A stretch of DNA of 5,072 nt. Origin: Sulfitobacter sp. (GTDB lineage Bacteria > Pseudomonadota > Alphaproteobacteria > Rhodobacterales > Rhodobacteraceae). The position numbers and the translations under genes were made by a program. Shown here piece by piece: positions 1 through 5,072 of the stretch. Each line of letters starts with the position of its first letter. Within the stretch, counting starts at the first letter, position 1. Location: NCBI GenBank assembly GCA_026421135.1, contig JAPKCR010000234.1, forward strand, positions 1-5,072. Direction: 5' to 3'. The notes under the pieces were generated by a model. The model ran no database searches, was not told the origin of the DNA, and saw nothing but the letters and a program-made list of their open reading frames with translations.

Positions 1-1020
1 TAGCAAGCGCACGGCAACACCCATGTTGATCATCGCCTGAACCCCGAACATGCAAGCAAGCCCGGTGCCCGCCAACCGAATAAACGGATCACGTTCACGC
101 ACCAGACGCAGGAGCGACCTAACGACAACGGCTGCATAAAGGATAATCACGATCATCACCAAAATCAGGCCGTATTCTTCGGCTGCGACGGCAATAATAA
201 AATCTGTATGCGCATCGGGCAACGACCATTTGACTTGCCCCTCGCCCACGCCAACACCGAACAACCCACCCTCGCGGATAGCATCCGTGGCATAGCCAAG
301 CTGGGTGCGCGGATCGACGTCTGGCGATAGGAACCCGTCGATCCGGCGGGCAAAGTGTTCGGAATTCGAATAGGCCACCGTGCCTGCAAGCACGACCATC
401 CCGGCCATACCCACTAGCAACACCAACGGAGCACCTGCCACAAAATACATCACGCCCCAACCAAACAGAACCAGACAGGCCTGTCCAAAGTCAGGCTGCA
501 ATGCCAGCATCAATACGATCGAAATGCATAAGGCAAACGACCATGTCTTGCCCGGCGGGCCGTTGATTTCGACCGAGGCGGCCATCATCCACGCCGATAC
601 CACTACGAAACCGGGCTTCAAAAATTCGGACGGCTGGAACGACGCAAAGCCCAGCGAATACCAGCGCATCGCACCTTTGCCAAAATCCGTCCCGAAAAAC
701 GGCAGCAACGCCAGCGCAATAAAAGAAGCCAAAAAGCCCAAAACGGCCAGACGTCGTACCATGGTTGGTGTCATCATGGATGTCAGCAGCATCGCCACAA
801 TGGCTAGAAACCCGAACACAGCCTGACGTTGTACATAATGGAACGCATCAAACCCGTTCTTGGCAGCCAAGGGCGGCGACGCAGCCAGCCCCAGCAACAT
901 ACCCACAGCAAATAACATGAGGACGCAGAACATGCCCCATTTATCAATTGTCCGCCACCATTTTGGAAGAATGGGTTCGCCGTCCCGAACGGGTACCGCG
1001 CCATAGACCATTTCTGTCAT
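1..1020 (-). CDS. ftsW: FtsW, septal SEDS peptidoglycan glycosyltransferase (C-terminus cut off by window edge)
   Basis: FtsW is a polytopic inner-membrane SEDS-family enzyme that polymerises lipid II into glycan strands at the division septum, working with the class B transpeptidase FtsI. The reading frame runs open from an ATG at 1018-1020 to the window edge, giving 340 residues; roughly the last 45 to 50 of the usual length would lie outside. After a hydrophilic N-terminus of about 28 residues, hydrophobic segments follow at about 29-50, 66-82, 90-109, 136-150, 161-175, 181-195, 198-215 and 283-300. Recognisable SEDS motifs are GAMRWYSLG (116-124) with QPSEFLKP (129-136), LQPDFG (174-179) whose Asp177 matches the conserved catalytic aspartate, and the long block GGLFGVG...LPDAHTDFIIAVAAEEYG (251-284). 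AAGG at 1029-1032 (minus strand), 8 nt before the ATG, supports the start. RodA is the main alternative, but the dcw context favours FtsW. murD, the next gene upstream on this strand, is separated by an opposite-strand flavoprotein gene, so ftsW probably has its own promoter. Confidence 0.95.
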   Translation of the reverse strand, partial: MTEMVYGAVPVRDGEPILPKWWRTIDKWGMFCVLMLFAVGMLLGLAASPPLAAKNGFDAFHYVQRQAVFGFLAIVAMLLTSMMTPTMVRRLAVLGFLASFIALALLPFFGTDFGKGAMRWYSLGFASFQPSEFLKPGFVVVSAWMMAASVEINGPPGKTWSFALCISIVLMLALQPDFGQACLVLFGWGVMYFVAGAPLVLLVGMAGMVVLAGTVAYSNSEHFARRIDGFLSPDVDPRTQLGYATDAIREGGLFGVGVGEGQVKWSLPDAHTDFIIAVAAEEYGLILVMIVIILYAAVVVRSLLRLVRERDPFIRLAGTGLACMFGVQAMINMGVAVRLL

Positions 1021-1028
1021 GGTATCTG

Positions 1029-1032
1029 CCTT
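1029..1032 (-). promoter_or_regulatory. Ribosome binding site of ftsW
   Basis: The minus strand reads AAGG followed by 8 nt and then the ftsW ATG. The match is moderate (AAGGCAG) but correctly spaced. It is the best support for choosing the ATG at 1018-1020 over the internal Met4 codon. Confidence 0.55.
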
Positions 1033-1047
1033 ACACTGCCTCAGAAC

Positions 1048-1062
1048 GCCCCTTTTCGGGGT
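1048..1062 (-). other. Small GC hairpin in the ftsW 5' leader
   Basis: The sequence CCCC-TTTTC-GGGG (arms 1049-1052 and 1058-1061) forms a 4-bp G/C stem with a 5-nt loop, and a G-T pair at 1048/1062 could extend it. In the ftsW mRNA it reads CCCCGAAAAGGGG and would lie 28 nt before the start codon, if transcription begins upstream of it. It is not followed by a T tract on the minus strand, so it is not a normal intrinsic terminator there. The stem could arise by chance; any effect on ftsW translation or mRNA stability is inference. Confidence 0.35.
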
Positions 1063-1184
1063 CTAGCCTTGACTGTACCGTGATTTTCCCATCGACGCTA
1101 GCCTGTTTTCATGTGGTTCGCGCAAAGCTGCCCATGCTCACGCGGGCCTTGACCGCCCTACCCGCCTCATGCAAAGCGCGGTCC

Positions 1185-2366
1185 ATGCACTATGATACCG
1201 TTATTCTTGGCGCCGGAGCCGCCGGCATGATGTGCGCCGCCCACGCGGGTGGACGTGTCTTGCTGGTCGACCACGCCAAAGCCCCCGGCGAAAAAATCCG
1301 CATCTCGGGGGGCGGTCGCTGTAATTTTACAAACATGCACTGCACGGCTGACGCATTTATCTGCGCAAACCCGCATTTCCCAAAATCCGCGCTGGCGAAA
1401 TACACGCAATGGGATTTCATCGAACTTGTCGACACACACGGCATTGCATGGCACGAAAAGACCCTTGGCCAGTTATTCTGTGACACCTCGGCCAAGCAAA
1501 TCATCGCCATGCTGCGCGGCCTGATGGACAAGGCTCACGTCGACCTGCGGCTGCAAAGCACCCTGGGTGACATCACCAAAACCGACAGTGGTTTTGCGAT
1601 GACGCTGACCACGCCGGATACCAACACAAAAATCACCGCCACACATCTGGTGATCGCTTCTGGCGGAAAATCCATCCCCAAGATGGGGGCCACAGGCCGC
1701 GCCTACGAGATCGCGGAAAGCTTCGGCATCCCTGTCACACCCACCCGCGCGGGTCTTGTGCCAGTCACCTTTACCGACGCCCGGTTTGCGCCTATCTCAG
1801 GCACGGCCACACCGGCGCGCGTTACTGCGGGCACCACCACTTTCGACGAGGCACTCCTGTTTACCCACCGCGGCCTGTCGGGCCCGGCTGTCCTACAGGC
1901 ATCCAGCTATTGGCATGACGGTCAGTCCGTCACCCTCAACCTATTGCCACAAAACGATTTGTTCGCCAAGTTACGCGATCAACGTCAAACCTATGGCCGC
2001 CGCAACATGACGACGGAGCTGGCAAAACATCTGCCCTCTCGTTTGGTCGATCACCTGGCCACGCAATTCGATCTGACAGACAACCTTGCAGATTGGTCCG
2101 ACGCCCGCTTGCAAACCCTATGCGACAACCTTTCAAACTGGGAAATGACACCTTCCGGTACCGAAGGTTACCGCACTGCCGAAGTGACCTTAGGCGGGAT
2201 CGACACGGATGCGCTGTCGTCCAAGACGATGGAAACCAAATCCACGCCCGGTCTCTTTTTCATCGGCGAAGCCGTCGATGTCACGGGTTGGCTCGGCGGA
2301 TATAACTTCCAATGGGCCTGGTCCTCGGCAATGGCCACCGCACGGCATATCGCCCAGACTGCTTAG
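1185..2366 (+). CDS. YhiN/HI0933-family FAD-dependent oxidoreductase (aminoacetone oxidase-like)
   Basis: This is a soluble flavoprotein of 393 residues, close to the roughly 400 residues of E. coli YhiN. The FAD-binding Rossmann motif GAGAAG is at residues 9-14, followed by an acidic end to the second strand (VLLVDH, 25-30). The family signature SGGGRCNFTN is at 41-50. VIASGGKSIPKMGATG is at 157-171, FTHRGLSGPAVLQASSYW at 226-243, and the C-terminal FAD-contacting block GLFFIGEAVDVTGWLGGYNFQWAWSSA at 356-382. Members are annotated as NAD(P)/FAD-dependent oxidoreductases or aminoacetone oxidases, but the physiological substrate of most is unknown. The frame is open upstream to 948, but I choose the ATG at 1185 because the conserved Rossmann strand begins at once (MHYDTVILGAGAAG) and the longer version would overlap ftsW. 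No good Shine-Dalgarno sequence precedes 1185. The gene is convergent with murD and divergent from ftsW. It has no known cell-wall role; its position inside the dcw cluster may be incidental. Confidence 0.92.
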   Translation: MHYDTVILGAGAAGMMCAAHAGGRVLLVDHAKAPGEKIRISGGGRCNFTNMHCTADAFICANPHFPKSALAKYTQWDFIELVDTHGIAWHEKTLGQLFCDTSAKQIIAMLRGLMDKAHVDLRLQSTLGDITKTDSGFAMTLTTPDTNTKITATHLVIASGGKSIPKMGATGRAYEIAESFGIPVTPTRAGLVPVTFTDARFAPISGTATPARVTAGTTTFDEALLFTHRGLSGPAVLQASSYWHDGQSVTLNLLPQNDLFAKLRDQRQTYGRRNMTTELAKHLPSRLVDHLATQFDLTDNLADWSDARLQTLCDNLSNWEMTPSGTEGYRTAEVTLGGIDTDALSSKTMETKSTPGLFFIGEAVDVTGWLGGYNFQWAWSSAMATARHIAQTA

Positions 2367-2390
2367 ATTCCAGATAGACTAAAATCTCGG

Positions 2391-2408
2391 AAAGGGGGCA
2401 ACGCCCCC
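2391..2408 (-). terminator. GC hairpin between convergent yhiN-like gene and murD, probable murD terminator
   Basis: The minus strand reads GGGGGC-GTT-GCCCCC followed by TTTCC, a perfect 6-bp G/C stem (2394-2399 with 2403-2408) on a 3-nt loop. The stem starts 7 nt after the murD stop codon. The three-T tail points to termination of murD transcripts, although the tract is short for a strong intrinsic terminator. In the plus direction the stem is followed by ACATCC, so for the flavoprotein mRNA it would serve at most as a 3'-end stabiliser. It sits in the 48-bp gap between the two stop codons. Confidence 0.6.
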
Positions 2409-2414
2409 ACATCC

Positions 2415-3809
2415 TCATAAATGCTTCTGCACTTGCGCTACAAAATCATCCCCGCGCCGCTCGAAACTGTCATATTGGTCAAAACTTGCCGCCGCGGGGG
2501 CAAGCAGAACAACATCGCCCGCTTCCGCCTCTGCTACAGCCCGCGCGACGGCAACATCCATCGTGCCGCAGACCTCGGCTTCGACCCCCAGTTTCATCGC
2601 GAACTGGGCCGCCTCGCGCCCGATCACATAGGCCTTGCGCACGGTCTCTAGGGGTTTGGCAAGATCACCCAAGCCCCCTTCTTTTTCAAGCCCGCCACAA
2701 ATCCAGCGAATGTTCTGGAACGCAGCTAGGGCCTTGACGGCGCTGTCCACATTGGTGGCCTTGCTGTCATTCACAAATCGAATGCCGCGCACTTCGCCAA
2801 CCGTCTGGCTGCGATGCGGCAATCCGCCAAAGCTGTGAAATGCGGCCTCGATCACTTTAGGCGCAAAGCCCAATGTCCGGCACGCCGCATAGGCGGCGCA
2901 GGCGTTTTGGTGGTTATGTGCCCCCGGCAGCCCCTCAACCTTGCGCAAATCAATCGACGCGACCTGCTTGCCATTGCGCAGCTCAGCCAGAAAACCTTTG
3001 CGCGCAAAGACATTCCACCCAAGGCCCGCCAGCTTGCGATCCACCGACACGCGAATGACCCGGTCATCCGCCGCCCCTTCGCTCAACTGCCCGGCCAAAA
3101 AGCGCCCCTCGGCCTCGTCAACGCCAATAATTGCCCGGTCCGGCCCACCTTCGGCAAACAAACGACGCTTGGCCGCGAAATAACCGCCCATCCCGGCATG
3201 ACGATCCAGATGATCGGGGCTCAGGTTGGTAAACACCGCGATATCCGGCGTCAGATTGCGCGCCAGTTCGGTCTGATAGCTCGACAGCTCCAACACAACG
3301 ACTTCGCCATCAATTGCAGGCTCAATGTCCAGAACGCCACGCCCGATATTGCCCGCCAACTGCGTCGGCCGCCCTGCGTGCTTCAAAATGTGATGGATCA
3401 AAGCCGAAGTAGTCGATTTTCCGTTCGACCCCGTTATTGCAATCACCTTGGGGGTTTGATCGAAATTATCCCACTCCTGCGTGGCAAAGCTCTGAAAGAA
3501 CAAACCGATGTCGTTATCAACCGCAACCCTCGCATCCTGTGCGGCAACAACGATTGGATTGGGCGCGGGATACAGATGTGGAATGCCGGGGCTGACAACC
3601 AGACGCGCGATATTGTCGAACGCCCCTGCCTTTACCAGATCGACGCATTCGAACCCTTCGGCCTGCGCCTTGTCGCGTGCTGCGGGGTTGTCATCCCAAC
3701 ACACTGGCACCGCTCCGCCTGCTGCCAAAGCGCGTGCTGCCGAAAGACCAGACCGCCCCAGGCCCAAAATAGCGACCCGTGCGCCTGCCAAACCCTGAAC
3801 TGGTATCAT
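2415..3809 (-). CDS. murD: MurD, UDP-N-acetylmuramoyl-L-alanine--D-glutamate ligase
   Basis: MurD is the cytoplasmic ATP-dependent ligase that adds D-glutamate to UDP-MurNAc-L-alanine, the second amino acid addition in peptidoglycan precursor synthesis. The 464-residue protein is complete and slightly longer than the E. coli enzyme (about 438). The N-terminal UDP-binding domain contains [14 protein letters not shown] (12-25). The central ATPase domain has the P-loop [10 protein letters not shown] (125-134, Lys131), LELSSYQTE (173-181, Glu174) and [10 protein letters not shown] (195-204, His200). Lys214 in YFAAKRRL is the position that is carbamylated in E. coli MurD. The C-terminal domain has GLPHRSQ (329-335), NDSKATN (347-353) and [22 protein letters not shown] (435-456). 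All expected catalytic positions are present. AGGAGA at 3816-3821 (minus strand), 6 nt from the ATG, fixes the start. The gene is divergent from glsA and convergent with the flavoprotein gene, so both immediate neighbours lie on the other strand, unlike the compact dcw operons of many bacteria. Confidence 0.98.
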   Translation of the reverse strand: MIPVQGLAGARVAILGLGRSGLSAARALAAGGAVPVCWDDNPAARDKAQAEGFECVDLVKAGAFDNIARLVVSPGIPHLYPAPNPIVVAAQDARVAVDNDIGLFFQSFATQEWDNFDQTPKVIAITGSNGKSTTSALIHHILKHAGRPTQLAGNIGRGVLDIEPAIDGEVVVLELSSYQTELARNLTPDIAVFTNLSPDHLDRHAGMGGYFAAKRRLFAEGGPDRAIIGVDEAEGRFLAGQLSEGAADDRVIRVSVDRKLAGLGWNVFARKGFLAELRNGKQVASIDLRKVEGLPGAHNHQNACAAYAACRTLGFAPKVIEAAFHSFGGLPHRSQTVGEVRGIRFVNDSKATNVDSAVKALAAFQNIRWICGGLEKEGGLGDLAKPLETVRKAYVIGREAAQFAMKLGVEAEVCGTMDVAVARAVAEAEAGDVVLLAPAAASFDQYDSFERRGDDFVAQVQKHL

Positions 3810-3815
3810 GCCCGA

Positions 3816-3821
3816 TCTCCT
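3816..3821 (-). promoter_or_regulatory. Ribosome binding site of murD
   Basis: The minus strand carries AGGAGA, an almost perfect Shine-Dalgarno sequence, 6 nt before the murD ATG at 3807-3809. It confirms the murD start. Confidence 0.85.
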
Positions 3822-3848
3822 GTTAGCGATGCCCCTGAATTCGCCTTC

Positions 3849-3852
3849 GGAG
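3849..3852 (+). promoter_or_regulatory. Ribosome binding site of glsA
   Basis: GGAG lies 6 nt before the ATG at 3859. The in-frame upstream ATG at 3808 has no such sequence, so this site decides the start in favour of 3859. Confidence 0.65.
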
Positions 3853-3858
3853 CCTCAT

Positions 3859-4770
3859 ATGTCCCCTCTGCCAGATATTCTGTCCCAGCTCAACGACGAC
3901 ATGCGCCGCGACGATGACTGGGGGGCCGTGGCCAGCTATATCCCCGAACTCGCCCATATCGACCCCGAGCAATTCGCCATCGCCGTCACCACAGCCGACG
4001 GAGAGGTATTTACCGCAGGCGATGCCGACACGCCGTTTTCGGTGCAATCAATCACGAAGGTCTTCACGCTTGCCATTGCCTTGGGCCGCTCGGGCGATCA
4101 ACTGTGGCGGCGCGTGGGCCGCGAACCTTCGGGCAAGGCGTTCAACTCGATCGTTCAGCTGGAACAGGAAAACGGGCGCCCTCGCAATCCCTTTGTCAAC
4201 GCAGGTGCCATCGTCACCACTGACGAAATCCTGACGGGGCGCGAACCGCGCGAAACGCTGGCCGAAATCGTGCAGTTCATCCGCGCCGCTGCCAGTGATG
4301 ACGATATCCACATTAACGAGGCCGTCGCCGCCTCAGAGAATGCCCACGGCCACCGCAACTTCGCGCTGGCACATTTTCTAGCGTCCTGCGGTAACCTGAA
4401 TAATTCGCCCGAGAAAACCTTGGGTACTTACTTTCACCACTGCGCAATTGAAATGTCCGCCCGCCAACTCGCAATGTCCGGTCGGTTTTTGATCGACACG
4501 CCAAACCAACCGCGCCTGATCCTGCCGCAACGCATCCGGCGCCTGAACGCACTTATGCTGACTTGCGGGCACTACGACGGCTCCGGTGATTTTGCATATC
4601 GCGTCGGCCTGCCCGCCAAATCCGGCGTCGGCGGCGGGATTCTGGCCATCGTTCCAGGTGTCGCCAGCGTCGCCGTTTGGTCGCCGGGCTTGAACCGCTA
4701 TGGCAATTCTAAAAAAGGCACCCAAGCGATGGCCCGCCTCGCTCGCGAAATGGACTGGTCCATCTTTTAA
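3859..4770 (+). CDS. glsA: Glutaminase (GlsA/GlsB family)
   Basis: This cytoplasmic enzyme hydrolyses L-glutamine to L-glutamate and ammonia. The protein is 303 residues, matching the 308-310 of the two E. coli glutaminases, and is a serine-dependent beta-lactamase-like fold. The catalytic Ser64-x-x-Lys67 pair sits in SVQSITKVF. Other residues match the active-site set known from glutaminase structures: Tyr27 (SYIPELA), Asn114 (NPFVNAGAIV), Glu160 and Asn167 seven residues apart (ENAHGHRN), Tyr191, and Tyr239 and Val257 18 residues apart (YDGSGDFAYRVGLPAKSGV). The GVGGGI motif follows at 256-261. An in-frame ATG at 3808 would add 17 residues ([17 protein letters not shown]), but it lacks a ribosome binding site and overlaps the murD start codon, so I prefer 3859. 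The gene is divergent from murD by 49 bp and convergent with mraY. Overall sequence resembles E. coli YneH (GlsB). Its product L-glutamate is the precursor of MurD's D-glutamate, but any functional coupling is inference. Confidence 0.96.
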   Translation: MSPLPDILSQLNDDMRRDDDWGAVASYIPELAHIDPEQFAIAVTTADGEVFTAGDADTPFSVQSITKVFTLAIALGRSGDQLWRRVGREPSGKAFNSIVQLEQENGRPRNPFVNAGAIVTTDEILTGREPRETLAEIVQFIRAAASDDDIHINEAVAASENAHGHRNFALAHFLASCGNLNNSPEKTLGTYFHHCAIEMSARQLAMSGRFLIDTPNQPRLILPQRIRRLNALMLTCGHYDGSGDFAYRVGLPAKSGVGGGILAIVPGVASVAVWSPGLNRYGNSKKGTQAMARLAREMDWSIF

Positions 4771-4918
4771 GCTATTTTCACTTTGCTAATAGAATTCCGA
4801 GGGAACGGCCAAAGGCTGATGGAAGCCGTGAGCGCCGACTAACGCAAATTTACGTCAAACGCTCCTTGCCGCGCCGATAGCTGATACGCGACAAGATCGA
4901 CATACGGAGTAGGAGGGG
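4771..4918. other. Convergent gap between glsA and mraY, no clear terminator
   Basis: The first 25 bp after the glsA stop are AT-rich, unlike the surrounding sequence. A 5-bp AT stem (CTATT/AATAG) near 4772-4792 and alternative 4-5 bp stems near 4805-4829 are too weak to call terminators. An imperfect palindrome ACGCAAATTTACGT lies at 4842-4855. The last 13 bp (4906-4918) read GGAGTAGGAGGGG on the plus strand, with no start codon after it. On the minus strand this is a pyrimidine-rich stretch directly after the mraY stop. Confidence 0.5.
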
Positions 4919-5072
4919 TCACCGGACTTTAAGCGTCGCCAGTCCGATCATCGCGAGGATCAAGGAGATGATCCAGAAGCGGATCACGATCTGCGGCTCG
5001 GCCCAGCCCTTCTTTTCATAGTGGTGGTGGATCGGGGCCATCAGAAACACCCGCTTGCCGGTGCGTTTGAAA
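4919..5072 (-). CDS. mraY: MraY, phospho-N-acetylmuramoyl-pentapeptide-transferase (C-terminal 50 residues only)
   Basis: MraY is the integral membrane enzyme that transfers phospho-MurNAc-pentapeptide from UDP to undecaprenyl phosphate, making lipid I. Only the C-terminus is in the window, beginning [13 protein letters not shown] and ending in a TGA at 4919-4921. The family-specific loop [13 protein letters not shown] carries the triple-histidine motif conserved near the active site of MraY. It is followed by the last membrane helix (about [20 protein letters not shown]) and a short polar end, KVR. The match is short but the motif is diagnostic. The N-terminal part and start lie beyond the right edge. 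The next gene, glsA, is convergent, so mraY may be the last gene of its transcript unless it reads through antisense to glsA into murD. Confidence 0.95.
   Translation of the reverse strand, partial: FKRTGKRVFLMAPIHHHYEKKGWAEPQIVIRFWIISLILAMIGLATLKVR

Larger units (their letters stand above)
1021..1184. other. Divergent intergenic region between ftsW and the yhiN-like gene
   Basis: This 164-bp gap should hold promoters for both ftsW (minus) and the flavoprotein gene (plus). I found TTGAC elements on the plus strand at 1069-1073 and 1149-1153, each inside the repeated octamer GCCTTGAC. Neither has a good -10 hexamer at 16-18 bp, so I do not call a promoter. Apart from the ftsW ribosome binding site and the hairpin at 1048-1062, nothing else is recognisable. 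Confidence 0.5.
3810..3858. other. 49-bp divergent gap between murD and glsA
   Basis: This short stretch holds the murD ribosome binding site on the minus strand and the glsA ribosome binding site on the plus strand. I see no paired -35/-10 elements on either strand, and the gap is too short for two full sigma-70 promoters plus leaders. At least one transcript must therefore start inside the neighbouring coding sequence or come from further upstream. Confidence 0.6.

Noticed and set aside
380..826. Plus-strand open frame of 148 codons opposite ftsW
   Set aside because: It is the complement of conserved FtsW membrane segments. The translation is low in hydrophobic order and matches nothing I recognise.
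1069..1097. TTGACT as a -35 element for the flavoprotein gene
   Set aside because: At spacings of 16-18 bp the possible -10 hexamers (such as TCGACG) do not resemble TATAAT.
948..1184. Upstream in-frame extension of the flavoprotein gene
   Set aside because: It would add 79 residues with no domain or clear signal peptide and overlap the start of ftsW by 73 bp. The family normally begins just before the Rossmann motif.
3808..3858. Upstream ATG for glsA whose start overlaps the murD start in a shared CATG
   Set aside because: There is no ribosome binding site before 3808, whereas GGAG is well placed before 3859. The extra 17 residues are not typical of glutaminases.
2814..3917. Long plus-strand open frame of 367 codons antisense to murD
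   Set aside because: It lies almost wholly opposite murD, which has every catalytic motif of its family. The translation has no recognisable domain and is rich in Arg, Pro and Cys, as expected from reading the complement of a GC-rich gene.
4850..4903. Minus-strand 17-codon open frame (MSILSRISYRRGKERLT) after mraY
   Set aside because: A pyrimidine tract, not a ribosome binding site, precedes it. It is short enough to be chance and resembles no small-protein family I know.
4906..4918. Plus-strand GGAGTAGGAGGGG as a ribosome binding site
   Set aside because: No ATG, GTG or TTG follows at a usable distance, and the region downstream is the mraY 3' end on the other strand.

Overview
The window comes from an alphaproteobacterium, most likely a member of the Rhodobacteraceae (roseobacter group). 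I base this on the GC-rich third codon positions and on the alphaproteobacterial character of the FtsW, MurD and MraY sequences. No tRNA, rRNA, CRISPR array, insertion sequence or phage gene is visible. The sequence is a segment of the dcw (division and cell wall) cluster and is read mainly on the minus strand.

Reading right to left, the minus strand holds the 3' end of mraY (4919-5072, cut by the window edge), complete murD (2415-3809) and most of ftsW (1-1020, C-terminus cut by the window edge). Their products act in sequence. MraY makes lipid I at the membrane from the finished UDP-MurNAc-pentapeptide. MurD adds D-glutamate to that precursor in the cytoplasm. FtsW is the septal SEDS glycosyltransferase that polymerises lipid II.

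Two plus-strand genes break up this series. A glutaminase (glsA, 3859-4770) lies between mraY and murD. A YhiN/HI0933-family flavoprotein (1185-2366) lies between murD and ftsW. The strand pattern therefore alternates: mraY(-), glsA(+), murD(-), yhiN-like(+), ftsW(-).

The junctions are of two kinds. murD/glsA is divergent, with 49 bp between start codons and a clear Shine-Dalgarno sequence for each gene. ftsW/yhiN is divergent over 164 bp, which holds a small GC hairpin in the ftsW leader. yhiN/murD is convergent over 48 bp with a strong GC hairpin. glsA/mraY is convergent over 148 bp with no convincing terminator.

The genes are ordinary and intact where they are inside the window, and I see no undescribed system. 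The points of interest are the layout (murD and ftsW each cut off from the usual co-transcribed run) and a possible metabolic link: glutaminase makes L-glutamate, the precursor of the D-glutamate that MurD consumes.
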